From positions 1-64,000 of the forward strand of contig NZ_JAPDPI010000002.1 in NCBI RefSeq assembly GCF_026013615.1: a stretch of 64,000 nt of DNA, in the 5' to 3' direction. The stretch is from Plebeiibacterium marinum (lineage in GTDB: Bacteria; Bacteroidota; Bacteroidia; Bacteroidales; Marinilabiliaceae). Below, one piece after another: positions 35,762 to 44,635 of the stretch; position 1 is the stretch's first letter; the number at the start of each line of letters is the position of its first letter. Made by a program: the position numbers and the translations under genes. The notes beneath the pieces are model-generated. The model searched no databases. It worked only from the letters and a program-made list of their open reading frames with translations, and was not told the DNA's origin.

Positions 35762-36589
35762 ATGGAGAACAAGAATACTGCAATTACCAAAATTGATATT
35801 GACAAGGTATTTAAGGATAAAAACCCTGGATTATATAAAGTTTTACCAGGCTTTATCTTACGATATCTTAAAAAGGTAATTCACCAGGATGATCTAAATG
35901 GAATTCTAAAAAAATTCCCGGATAGCTACAATGTTGATTTTGGTAACAGGTGCAAAGAATTATTTGGAGTTACCAGCTCCTCTGAAGGATTAGACAAGAT
36001 CCCCAAAGATGGCCGTTATTTATTTGTTTCGAACCACCCCCTTGGCGGTCTGGATGGAATAATATTTTTAACTGAAGTTGGAGCCATTTTTGAAAATATA
36101 AAATTTCCGGTTAACGACATCTTGTTGCAAATTGGACGGTACAATGACATTTTTGTACCCATTAACAAACACGGAGGACAGGCAAAGGAAGCTGCCAGAA
36201 TGATTGAAAACGCCTTCAAATCAGAAGCTCAAATGCTATACTTCCCAGCAGGATTAGTATCCAGGAAACAAGGCAACCAAATTAAGGATCTGGAATGGAA
36301 ACCAGCTTTTATTAAAAAAGCCATTCAGCACAAACGCGATGTTGTTCCTGTTCATATCAGCGGAAACAATTCAAAGTTCTTCTACAACTTATCCTATATA
36401 AGGAAAAAACTGGGCATCAAAGCTAACATTGAGATGCTTTACCTGGTTGACGAAATGTTTAAGTTTAAAAACAAGAATGTAAAACTAACTTTTGGTAATC
36501 CTATACCGTGGGAAACCTTTGCAAAAGAAGGTACCCCCAAAACATGGGCCGAAAAAATAAAGGAAACCGTCTACAGCTTACCAAAATAA
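35762..36589 (+). CDS. glsA: PlsC-like acyltransferase, probable O-acyltransferase of aminolipid synthesis
   Basis: 275 residues from the ATG at 35762; the track starts five codons earlier at TTG without support. The acyltransferase motif SNHPLGGLDG places H92 and D98 with five residues between them, the HX5D spelling of the OlsA/OlsF-like branch and not the usual HX4D. FPAGLVSRKQ is the second motif. It is 35 bp upstream of an OlsB-like N-acyltransferase gene. In Bacteroides the pair glsA/glsB makes glycine lipids: GlsB acylates glycine on nitrogen and GlsA adds the second acyl chain. The assignment rests on motif and pairing; ornithine is an alternative head group. Confidence 0.75.
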   Translation: MENKNTAITKIDIDKVFKDKNPGLYKVLPGFILRYLKKVIHQDDLNGILKKFPDSYNVDFGNRCKELFGVTSSSEGLDKIPKDGRYLFVSNHPLGGLDGIIFLTEVGAIFENIKFPVNDILLQIGRYNDIFVPINKHGGQAKEAARMIENAFKSEAQMLYFPAGLVSRKQGNQIKDLEWKPAFIKKAIQHKRDVVPVHISGNNSKFFYNLSYIRKKLGIKANIEMLYLVDEMFKFKNKNVKLTFGNPIPWETFAKEGTPKTWAEKIKETVYSLPK

Positions 36590-36624
36590 GTTTAATTTTG
36601 TAGCTCAATTTATCTATATAATAC

Positions 36625-37581
36625 ATGGATTCTATTAAACCAATTATTGAACCGGTTGAAAAATCAAAACTGGAAGCAGAGTTAACTAAAGAAAGATTTG
36701 TTCGCAACACCAACAAGGGAGGCAACAAAATATATGATTTCGCAGGAAACGAAGCTCCCAACTTAATGAGAGAAGTGGGTCGCTTGCGTGAAGAATCATT
36801 TCGTCAGGCAGGTGGGGGAACAGGAAAAGAAGCCGACATTGACGACTATGACTTGGCCGAAGTCCCTTACAGACAATTGATAGTGTGGGATCCAGAAGAA
36901 AAAGAAATTTTAGGAGGATACCGCTATATCATGGGCAACACCATCCCTCGTGACGAAAACGGCAATGTAAAACTGGCAACCTCACGTCTTTTCCATTTTT
37001 CGCAAAAGTTTTTGGATGAGTTTTTCCCCCACACCATTGAACTGGGAAGATCATTCGTTCAACCTCAATACCAAAGCAGTAAGCATGGGGCCAAAAGCCT
37101 GTTTGCCCTGGACAACCTTTGGGATGGATTGGGATCCCTGATTGTTAACAATCCCGAAATGAAATACTTCTTCGGTAAAGTAACAATGTATACACATTTC
37201 AACCAGGAAGCCAGGGATCTCATCCTGAGCTTTATGAACAAATACTTCAGAGATAAAGACAAACTGGTATATCCTTTGGATGAATTCAAGGTGAAAATCG
37301 GTTTATCTGACGAAAAAGTTAAGGAGATATTCAAAGGTCCTACCTTTGTTGAAGACTATAAAATTTTGAACAGGATGGTTAGAGAACTGGGAGAATCAAT
37401 CCCTCCGTTGGTAAATGCCTACATGAACCTCTCACCATCAATGCGCTCATTCGGAACTGCCGTGAACGACCGCTTTGGCGATGTTGAAGAAACCGGTATC
37501 ATCATCACTATCAATGAGTTTAACAAGGCAAAAACAGAACGCCATGTAGAAACTTACAACCCTAACGACACACACGAATAA
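36625..37581 (+). CDS. glsB: OlsB-like N-acyltransferase (GNAT fold), probable glycine N-acyltransferase
   Basis: 318 residues. The segment IELGRSFVQPQYQ (138-150) is the OlsB-family signature; the family moves a 3-hydroxyacyl group from acyl-ACP to the amine of ornithine or glycine. An acidic region with YRQLIVWDPEEKEILGGYRY before it completes the GNAT core, and the C-terminal third is an extension. It follows the PlsC-like gene by 35 bp and ends in a strong terminator (37681-37716), so the two make a compact operon. Bacteroidota of this kind usually make glycine lipids, hence the symbol, but substrate is inferred. Confidence 0.75.
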   Translation: MDSIKPIIEPVEKSKLEAELTKERFVRNTNKGGNKIYDFAGNEAPNLMREVGRLREESFRQAGGGTGKEADIDDYDLAEVPYRQLIVWDPEEKEILGGYRYIMGNTIPRDENGNVKLATSRLFHFSQKFLDEFFPHTIELGRSFVQPQYQSSKHGAKSLFALDNLWDGLGSLIVNNPEMKYFFGKVTMYTHFNQEARDLILSFMNKYFRDKDKLVYPLDEFKVKIGLSDEKVKEIFKGPTFVEDYKILNRMVRELGESIPPLVNAYMNLSPSMRSFGTAVNDRFGDVEETGIIITINEFNKAKTERHVETYNPNDTHE

Positions 37582-37680
37582 GGGATCGTTTATAATTTAA
37601 AGCAGAGAGCTTTTAGCCTGTAACATATAGTTCATAGCCAATAGCTTTTAATGCAACCTCATAAAAATATTATAATCAAA

Positions 37681-37716
37681 AAAAACGCTGTTTCAGAAAT
37701 GGAACAGCGTTTTTTA
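37681..37716 (+). terminator. Strong terminator after the aminolipid gene pair
   Basis: AAAAACGCTGTTtC and GgAACAGCGTTTTT form a long stem around a short loop and end in T residues, about 100 bp past the stop. The A run on the 5' side makes it able to work in both directions. The gap before it holds a degenerate ATAGTTCATAGCCAATAG repeat. Confidence 0.9.
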
Positions 37717-37800
37717 TTAAAAAAGACAGCATCACTTTTTGCTTAGTCAAAAATCTGAAATATATTTACTTATAAAAACTTACATTCAACTTATCATACT

Positions 37801-40449
37801 ATGAAAACTAAACAATTTCTTCTGGTATTAACTACTCTTTTCATTACATTTTGCAATGTACTTGCCCAGATAGACGAAAAAGACCCATTTGAGGAGATGA
37901 ACCGCAGATACGAGGCTAAAATGGACAAGATGCATCAGGATTACGAAAACAAGATGAAGCAAATGGAAGCCGAGTATGCTGCCCACATCAAAGAAATGAA
38001 CGAAGCTTTTGAAAAATACCTGGGACAAAACTTCACTGAAGTGGAGCAAAAAAAAGAAGTTGAAAAACCCAAAGAGGCACCAAAACCAATAGACCAACCA
38101 GTTTATAAACCCATAAAAATATCTGACCCCAAAAAAGACCTTGCACCCATCCCGGCCCCCATTACCCCAAAAATTGCATTAAGTGAAGCTCCCGCATACT
38201 CTATTGCCCCCATAGTTCAACAACCCGAAGAATCAGACAACTTCAAACAAAACATTAGCGTTGACTTTTTTGAAACAGAAGTTTCCCTGAATATTGATTC
38301 CAGAATGAAATCGTTAAGCCTGGCCTCGGTATCTCCAGATAACTTTGCCAATTACTGGAAAGAGTTTACCAAAACCTATTATCAGGTTTATATTGAGTCG
38401 ATGATGGATTTTGCAGCCCAGGCCAACCTAAACGACTGGGGCATCTATCAACTAATAAACAAAACATCAAAAACACTTTATACATCGTCCAACAACCAGG
38501 AACTTTGGAAATGGGCTATGTTGAACCAGGCTGGATACCAGGCAAAAATTGGATATAATGGAAATACCGTATGCCTGATGCTCCCGTTCATTCAGGAAGT
38601 TTATGAAAAACCATACTATTATATTAACGGATACAACTACTATTTAATCGACAATAAGTTAGGCAAAAAAAACCTCTATACTTACGAAGAAAACTTTGGC
38701 GGAGCCACAAAAGCCATCGACCTGCACCTTCCTTACGCATTGAACCTGAGCAACAGCAAAACTATTGTTAAAAAAACAACCCTTCCAAACGAAAGCTCTC
38801 CTCTTGAGCTACATATGAACAAGTCGAACATGTTGTTCCTGGCAAGCTTCCCACAAACCAATAACAAGGTATATCTGGAAGCAGCCATGTCAGGAACAGT
38901 GAAGGATGAGCTATACGATTACATCCGTCCCCGAATAAAAGACATGAGCGAAACAGAAGCCGTTTCCTATTTACTAAAGTATTTACACAACTCATTCCAA
39001 TACAAAACCGACCGCGACCAGTTTGGCAAAGAAAAGATGTTTTTTCCGGATGAAATTTTCTATTATCCATACTCCGATTGCGAAGACAGAACTGTATTAT
39101 TTACCAGATTAGTAGGCGATTTAATTGGTTTAGATGCCGTAGCCCTTACTTACTTCAGCCACATGGCCGCGGCTGTTTCATTTTCACAACCGGTAGAAGG
39201 ATACAACTTTGTTGTTGGCGATAAAAATTACACTATTTGCGACCCTACATACATTAATGCACCCATTGGATCGGTAATGCCTGAGTACAAAGATTACACT
39301 CCAATAGCCATTAAAATAAACAACAATAGCCAGATGAATAACATTTGGCAAATGATTGCCCAAAGCATAGAAGCCAACAACAAAGGAAATATATTCATCA
39401 ACAACCGAACAATTGCCGAAAATGGCAAGTACATTGTTTCCGGATGGTATGATAGTGACATTCAGATAGGCGACAAAAACTTCTCGTCGCACAATGGTAC
39501 CCGCGATTTATGGTTTGCAACCTTTGATAACAAAGGGGACATGGAATGGTTTTTACCTGTAAATTGCTCTAATTTTGGATTTACACAAGCTTTCAATGTA
39601 GGCAAAAAAGGAAACGTATACGCTCTTATTAACTATGCCGGAGCAATAAGTATCAGTAACCGCAGAATTTGCCAGAGCGAACAATCTGCCCATTTAATTT
39701 TAGGAATATCCAACAGAGCACAGACCATTTTACATGAAAATATTGACTTTGAAGCTCCTGAAGGTAAGAAACTGGCTTTTTACGGCAAGTTCAGGCCTGA
39801 TGGCACAAAAGTAGATTTAGTTTCCTTCCCAACCGACAAGGTTCGCTTTGATTCTAAAATCACTGTCGATTCGCAAAACGACATCGTTGTAAGAGGAATT
39901 GTTGGAGAAATTGAGGGGCTTACCAAAGATGTGCCCATTACATTAACCACAAGCACTTACAGCACCGAAGATCAACTCGAATCCTTTATCGACGATTATA
40001 AAACACAATCATTCAACAAACATATGGTTCCGTTATTTGCAGCTTTAAAAATACTATCTCAAAACGGAGGTAGCTTTAGCGGCATCAATGTTCGTAATCT
40101 CATCAATAAAAACAACCCAAGCTTCCCAAAAAACAATCCAGGCATTTACGAAAGTTTGTTACGAATGCAGTTTGTTGTAAACAAAGGTGGCGTAGTAAAA
40201 ATCGAAACCTACAAAGGCAAAAAGATCTCTCTTGATGCCATGAACATTGAAAACAATGCCAACATGCAAATTGTAAATACTTCGGCAACCAGCTATAAGC
40301 TTAATTTTTTAAATGGAGTCCAGGTTGGAAAAGCTTTTATATGGTTTGATTTAAATTCAATTTCGTTAGATAAAACCGGCGATATGGTTTTTGATTACGA
40401 CGATGACCATACTAAGAAAAATTTCAAGATTGAGGATATTTTAGACTAA
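37801..40449 (+). CDS. Secreted protein with coiled coil and transglutaminase-like domain
   Basis: 882 residues, not a family I can name. A signal peptide (1-22, ending NVLAQ) is followed by a Met/Glu/Lys-rich coiled coil (about 30-80), a proline-rich linker (85-145) and a globular region. Residues 385-485 resemble a transglutaminase-like domain: C427 in YSDCEDRT, H454 in YFSHMAAAV and D481 in CDPTY are in the right order and spacing for the Cys-His-Asp triad. The C-terminal 350 residues look beta-rich. It should be periplasmic or outside the cell. Such domains act as proteases, peptidases or crosslinkers in bacteria, and some are inactive binders. It stands alone between terminators. Confidence 0.7.
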   Translation: MKTKQFLLVLTTLFITFCNVLAQIDEKDPFEEMNRRYEAKMDKMHQDYENKMKQMEAEYAAHIKEMNEAFEKYLGQNFTEVEQKKEVEKPKEAPKPIDQPVYKPIKISDPKKDLAPIPAPITPKIALSEAPAYSIAPIVQQPEESDNFKQNISVDFFETEVSLNIDSRMKSLSLASVSPDNFANYWKEFTKTYYQVYIESMMDFAAQANLNDWGIYQLINKTSKTLYTSSNNQELWKWAMLNQAGYQAKIGYNGNTVCLMLPFIQEVYEKPYYYINGYNYYLIDNKLGKKNLYTYEENFGGATKAIDLHLPYALNLSNSKTIVKKTTLPNESSPLELHMNKSNMLFLASFPQTNNKVYLEAAMSGTVKDELYDYIRPRIKDMSETEAVSYLLKYLHNSFQYKTDRDQFGKEKMFFPDEIFYYPYSDCEDRTVLFTRLVGDLIGLDAVALTYFSHMAAAVSFSQPVEGYNFVVGDKNYTICDPTYINAPIGSVMPEYKDYTPIAIKINNNSQMNNIWQMIAQSIEANNKGNIFINNRTIAENGKYIVSGWYDSDIQIGDKNFSSHNGTRDLWFATFDNKGDMEWFLPVNCSNFGFTQAFNVGKKGNVYALINYAGAISISNRRICQSEQSAHLILGISNRAQTILHENIDFEAPEGKKLAFYGKFRPDGTKVDLVSFPTDKVRFDSKITVDSQNDIVVRGIVGEIEGLTKDVPITLTTSTYSTEDQLESFIDDYKTQSFNKHMVPLFAALKILSQNGGSFSGINVRNLINKNNPSFPKNNPGIYESLLRMQFVVNKGGVVKIETYKGKKISLDAMNIENNANMQIVNTSATSYKLNFLNGVQVGKAFIWFDLNSISLDKTGDMVFDYDDDHTKKNFKIEDILD

Positions 40450-40467
40450 AGCATATCTAATAAAAAA

Positions 40468-40518
40468 TGCCGAAAAGCAATTTTACCAACTAAAATGCTT
40501 TTCGGCAAAAGCTTTTTT
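40468..40518 (+). terminator. Long hairpin terminator after the transglutaminase-like gene
   Basis: TGCCGAAAAGCA (40468-40479) pairs exactly with TGCTTTTCGGCA (40496-40507), and TTTTA/TAAAA extends the stem inward past one bulged A, leaving a five-base loop. A run of seven T residues follows shortly after. Confidence 0.75.
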
Positions 40519-40657
40519 TGAAACGCTTGCTCAATATCCCATTTTTCTTGAACAAAATTTAATATCCTCAAACGTAGATCCGAACAATTTTAACTATTCA
40601 ACTCAATTTCTGACTAAAAATGATTAATTTACGAGAAACATAACTAACAAACCTTTC

Positions 40658-43081
40658 ATGAAAATATCCCTGTTCATTACAGCAATATTTATTACAACCT
40701 ATAGTATAGCTCAAAACAAAAAAAGCATTGAAGCACTAAAAATATCCAAACCACTATCTATAGACGGCATTCTCGATGAAGACGTCTACTCAATTTCAAT
40801 TCCTGCAAAAGACTTTGTGCAGCTACAACCAAACAATGGCAAGCCTGCACTTCAAAATTCGGAGGTATATATTTTTTATGACCAAACAGCGATCTATGTA
40901 GGAGCCATGTTATACGATGAACACCCGGATAGTATTTTTAATTATTTAAGCAGCAGAGACAACATTGGGTTATCCGACTACTTTGGGATATATTTTGACC
41001 CCTACAACCAAGGACAGCTCGCCTATGGTTTTTTCATCAATCCGGCAGGTGTACAAACCGATATAAAAGCTATTAAAACAGACCATGATTATGAAGACGA
41101 AAGCTGGGATGCTGTTTGGCACAGTGAAACAAAAGTCACCGATAAAGGTTGGGTAATTGAAATGAAAATACCCTATTCGAACCTACGTTTCCCCGACCGG
41201 AACATTCACACCTGGGGTTTAAACATGTTTCGTAATATCAGAAGGTACAACTCCAATAACTCCTGGAGTTTTATAAACAAGCAAATATCCGGTTTCATTC
41301 ACCAACAAGGCGAATTAACCGGCATTAAAAACATAAAGCCCCCATTACGGCTATCATTCACCCCCTATGCCGCCACTTATATAGAAGCATCTGGTGACAA
41401 AACCAACCCGGAGGTGATTTACCGTGGCGGGCTAGATGTGAAATACGGGTTTAACGAAAGCTTCACACTCGATATGATGCTGATCCCGGACTTTGGCCAA
41501 ATCCAATCTGACGATAAACAATTAAACCTGTCTCCATACGAATTATATTATGACGAACGACGACAATTTTTCACAGAAGGAACAGAACTTTTTAACCGGG
41601 GCGATATATTTTACTCGAGAAGAATTGGAGCAAAGCCAAAATTTGCAGACAAAGCTGAAGATAGCTTAAACGAAAATGAAATTATAGTTTACAACCCTAG
41701 TTCAACCAGATTAGCTAATGCCACTAAAATTTCGGGTAGAACCACTAATGGGTGGGGCTTCGGATTCCTAAATGCCATGTCGTTAGCGGCCGAATCTGAA
41801 ATAAAAGACACTATTACCGGCATCAAAAGACACCTCGAAGTCCAGCCATTTACAAACTACAATACAATTGTCATTGACAAAACTTTAGAAAACAACTCAT
41901 ACATAAGTCTCATCAACAACAATATGACTATGGCAAACACCCCCTTCCGGGCCAACGTTACTGCTACAGAATTTGCACTACGCGACAAAAAGAAAAGATA
42001 CTCTCTCAACGGAAAAGGAGGAATAAGCAACCGCAAGAATGAAAGTCATTTGGTAGAAAACGGAGGCTTTGCCAATATTGAAATAAAGAAAGATAAGGGA
42101 AATTTCATCTATGGCATTGAACAGGAATTTCTCTCAAAAAACTACAATCCTAACGATATGGGATATTTGAAAAGAAATAACAGGTTAAATACTGAAATTT
42201 CAACGGAATATGCAATCAGGGAACCCTTTGGGATAATCAGAGAAATTTACACCGGTTTTGATGCTGAATACAACAGAATTGTAGACCCCGGGGACAAAAT
42301 CAATCATGAATTAGGACTCTGGACTTTCATCAGATTCAAAAACAACAGTGTTATCAATCCCAACATTAGTTATTCATCAAAAACCAATGATTATGACGAA
42401 ACACGCGTAGAAGGAAGGTATTATTCAAAATCCTATCATATCTCCTACAACTTTTATTATCAATCAGATTTCAGGAAGAAGTTTTACTATAACTTCTTCA
42501 TAGGTGGATTTAACCATCCCAACACCGACGAAAACAGCAGCTGGATAGGCTTAGGCCTGGATACCCGTCCCAACCAACACCTACGGCTTGAATACGATAT
42601 TAATTTCAGGTTTGATAATAACGACAATGGCTTTGCAGACCTTTCCGATGACGAAGCAGTGATATACTTTGGAAAGAGAAATGTAGAAACCATTGAAAAC
42701 GAACTTGAGATTGACTACACCTTCAACAACAAGCTAAGCCTGGCTTTTAGGGCTCGCCACTATTGGTCGGCAGTCGCCTACAAACAGTTTTTTCAACTTC
42801 AGGACGATGGATCACTAAAAAACAATGTAGATTACAATGAAAACAACGACAGCAATTATAATATTTTTAACATAGACACTACGTTAAAATGGCACTTTGC
42901 TCCCGGATCGGAACTATCTTTGGCATGGAAAAACGAAATATTCAATGAAGAATCCAACCCAATTTATGGTCTGGAGAATAATTTTAAAAACACTTTCGAA
43001 TCTTCTGCTACCAACACATTCTCTATTAAAATATTATACTACATAGATTTTCAACACATTAAAAACCTATCAAAAAATTAA
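40658..43081 (+). CDS. DUF5916-type outer-membrane protein with CBM9-like N-terminal domain
   Basis: 807 residues. A signal peptide (about 1-18) is followed by a CBM9-like beta-sandwich (about 25-225; LSIDGILDEDVYS, VYIFYDQTAIYVGAMLYDE, IGLSDYFGIYFDPY). The rest has alternating polar and hydrophobic strands and many aromatic residues, as in outer-membrane beta-barrels, with DERRQFFTEGTELFNRGDIFYSRRIG, a line I associate with DUF5916. Members are common in Bacteroidota but of unknown function; carbohydrate or peptide binding is only a guess from the first domain. It is monocistronic by spacing. Confidence 0.75.
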   Translation: MKISLFITAIFITTYSIAQNKKSIEALKISKPLSIDGILDEDVYSISIPAKDFVQLQPNNGKPALQNSEVYIFYDQTAIYVGAMLYDEHPDSIFNYLSSRDNIGLSDYFGIYFDPYNQGQLAYGFFINPAGVQTDIKAIKTDHDYEDESWDAVWHSETKVTDKGWVIEMKIPYSNLRFPDRNIHTWGLNMFRNIRRYNSNNSWSFINKQISGFIHQQGELTGIKNIKPPLRLSFTPYAATYIEASGDKTNPEVIYRGGLDVKYGFNESFTLDMMLIPDFGQIQSDDKQLNLSPYELYYDERRQFFTEGTELFNRGDIFYSRRIGAKPKFADKAEDSLNENEIIVYNPSSTRLANATKISGRTTNGWGFGFLNAMSLAAESEIKDTITGIKRHLEVQPFTNYNTIVIDKTLENNSYISLINNNMTMANTPFRANVTATEFALRDKKKRYSLNGKGGISNRKNESHLVENGGFANIEIKKDKGNFIYGIEQEFLSKNYNPNDMGYLKRNNRLNTEISTEYAIREPFGIIREIYTGFDAEYNRIVDPGDKINHELGLWTFIRFKNNSVINPNISYSSKTNDYDETRVEGRYYSKSYHISYNFYYQSDFRKKFYYNFFIGGFNHPNTDENSSWIGLGLDTRPNQHLRLEYDINFRFDNNDNGFADLSDDEAVIYFGKRNVETIENELEIDYTFNNKLSLAFRARHYWSAVAYKQFFQLQDDGSLKNNVDYNENNDSNYNIFNIDTTLKWHFAPGSELSLAWKNEIFNEESNPIYGLENNFKNTFESSATNTFSIKILYYIDFQHIKNLSKN

Positions 43082-43166
43082 CTATTTTTAATAGCAATAA
43101 TGTTGAACATGTCCGTGTCCGTATTGTTTCTTTCCAAATAATTCAGACAAAAAAAAACAAAACATT

Positions 43167-43562
43167 ATGGCTATTATTAAATGGAACGAATCTTACAACC
43201 TAAACATTAAAATCATCGACGAACAACACAAAAAACTCGTTGACATGATAAACGAATTTTACCTGGAAATTCAAAACAAGTCAAGCAATGAGCTTATTGG
43301 TGACCTCATTAAAAAAATGAAGGAATACATCAGTTTTCATTTTAAAACAGAAGAAGAACTTCTTGAAAGGTCGGGATATAAAAACCTTTTGGAACACAAA
43401 GTAAAACACAAGGAATTTACTGACAAAGTGGCCAATTTGGAGGAACGGTTTTTAAACGGAAGGATGGTCCTGTCTTTTGAGATTACAAACTTCCTGAAGG
43501 ATTGGCTGATCACCCACATACAGAAATCAGACAAGGATTATGTTAGTTCGGTTTTAAATTAA
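43167..43562 (+). CDS. Bacteriohemerythrin
   Basis: A 131-residue four-helix di-iron oxygen-binding protein. All seven iron ligands of the family can be placed: H21, H58, E62, H77, H81, H117 and D122, in the pattern H...HxxxE...HxxxH...HxxxxD. Single-domain hemerythrins bind O2 reversibly and may act as sensors, stores or scavengers in cells that meet oxygen only at times. It is soluble, with no signal peptide. It is 85 bp after the outer-membrane protein gene; no functional partner is adjacent. Confidence 0.95.
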   Translation: MAIIKWNESYNLNIKIIDEQHKKLVDMINEFYLEIQNKSSNELIGDLIKKMKEYISFHFKTEEELLERSGYKNLLEHKVKHKEFTDKVANLEERFLNGRMVLSFEITNFLKDWLITHIQKSDKDYVSSVLN

Positions 43563-43664
43563 TAAACAGTACCATTTACCGGTTAAACAACTCCATAAAA
43601 TTCACATTTAGGTTTTATTTATTTAAATTAGGATCACATTAAGAACAACTTAAACATCCAAAAA

Positions 43665-43868
43665 ATGAAAAAACTAATCGTACCTGCATTGCTCCTGGGC
43701 CTATTTACTGTAGGCTGTGGAGGCAAAAAAGAACAAAAAACTGAGGACTCCGAAACTAAACAAGCAATTGAAAAAATTGAAGCAGAAGCAAAAAAGATTG
43801 AAGCAGAAGCCATCAAAATAGAAGAATCGGCAGAGAAATTAGATGATTTATTAAATGACTTAGAATAG
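43665..43868 (+). CDS. Small heptad-repeat lipoprotein
   Basis: 67 residues. The lipobox cysteine is C18 (FTVGCGGK), leaving a mature protein of about 50 residues. After a short charged linker come three seven-residue repeats, IEAEAKK, IEAEAIK and IEESAEK (from residue 38), then LDDLLNDLE, so the whole is one coiled coil. The repeats are also visible in the DNA as 21-nt units. Size and build recall Lpp, the Braun lipoprotein, but there is no C-terminal lysine for attachment to peptidoglycan. It is 5 bp upstream of the next gene and clearly shares its operon. Function unknown. Confidence 0.8.
   Translation: MKKLIVPALLLGLFTVGCGGKKEQKTEDSETKQAIEKIEAEAKKIEAEAIKIEESAEKLDDLLNDLE
43776..43838 (+). 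repeat. Three 21-nt tandem repeats encoding coiled-coil heptads
   Basis: Units at 43776-43796, 43797-43817 and 43818-43838. The first two share ATTGAAGCAGAAGC exactly; the third is diverged. Each encodes one heptad of the lipoprotein. Confidence 0.8.
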
Positions 43869-43873
43869 AAACT

Positions 43874-44443
43874 ATGAAAAACATTATAATTCGCTCCGTA
43901 TTTTTTTTATTGGCATTTTCTCTAATTTCAGGAGCAGCAGTTGCCCAGCAAGAAAAAGGCAAAGGGAAAGAAAAAATTGAAAAGGCATTAAAAAAAGGAA
44001 AAGATAAAACAGAAGAGAACTTTAACAAAGCAAAAGATAAAGTAAAAAAAGAGAAGGAAGAACACCATGATGATGTAGAAAAAGCTTCTGAAAAAGCTAA
44101 AGAGGTAAAAGAAAAGGCAGGTGAAAAATTAAAAGAAGGTCATGCTTATGGAAAAAACAAAGCAGAATTGACAGGAAAAGAGTTTGGCCAGGAAAGAGCA
44201 AGACAAGCAAAAATACTAAAAGAAGAAAAGAAAGAAGAACTTAAAAACTCCATTAGCAAGGGTGAAACAAAAGCAATAGAAGCCAAAGAAAAAATCAAAA
44301 AAGCAAAAGACAAATTAGAAAAGGAAAAGAAAGACTTATCTGAAGAAGAATACAAAACGCGGAAGGAAAAAATTGAGAAGGCAGAAAAAGGTCTAAAAGA
44401 TCTTGAAGAAGATCTTAAAAAAGCGAGCACTTCAAATATTTAA
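43874..44443 (+). CDS. Secreted Lys/Glu-rich helical protein
   Basis: 189 residues with a signal peptide (about 1-25, ending AAVAQ). The mature part is almost wholly Lys, Glu, Ala and Asp with helix-favouring spacing, for example ASEKAKEVKEKAGEKLKEG and KAKDKLEKEKKDLSEEEY. The composition and the repeated AKEK/KAKDK words resemble LEA-like and apolipoprotein-like helices, but I can assign no family. It would be periplasmic or surface-exposed. It sits 5 bp after the heptad lipoprotein gene and is followed by a strong terminator, so the two are a closed two-gene unit. They may bind each other. Confidence 0.75.
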   Translation: MKNIIIRSVFFLLAFSLISGAAVAQQEKGKGKEKIEKALKKGKDKTEENFNKAKDKVKKEKEEHHDDVEKASEKAKEVKEKAGEKLKEGHAYGKNKAELTGKEFGQERARQAKILKEEKKEELKNSISKGETKAIEAKEKIKKAKDKLEKEKKDLSEEEYKTRKEKIEKAEKGLKDLEEDLKKASTSNI

Positions 44444-44456
44444 TTCTCTTTGATAT

Positions 44457-44487
44457 AAAAACTGCCCCCAAAAGGCAGTTTTTTTTT
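44457..44487 (+). terminator. Strong terminator after the lipoprotein / helix-protein pair
   Basis: AAAACTGCC and GGCAGTTTT pair around a short loop and run into nine T residues, 14 bp past the stop codon. Confidence 0.92.
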
Positions 44488-44635
44488 ATTACAGATTCTT
44501 TGATATTGACCCACAATCCCCTATTTTAGATTAAACAAATACCGTTAAAACAAGCCATAATAAAAACTTTATCATAAAGGTAAATGTTAAAATATGGCGA
44601 GTCCCAAATTTCCATAATTATCAAAACACAAACAG

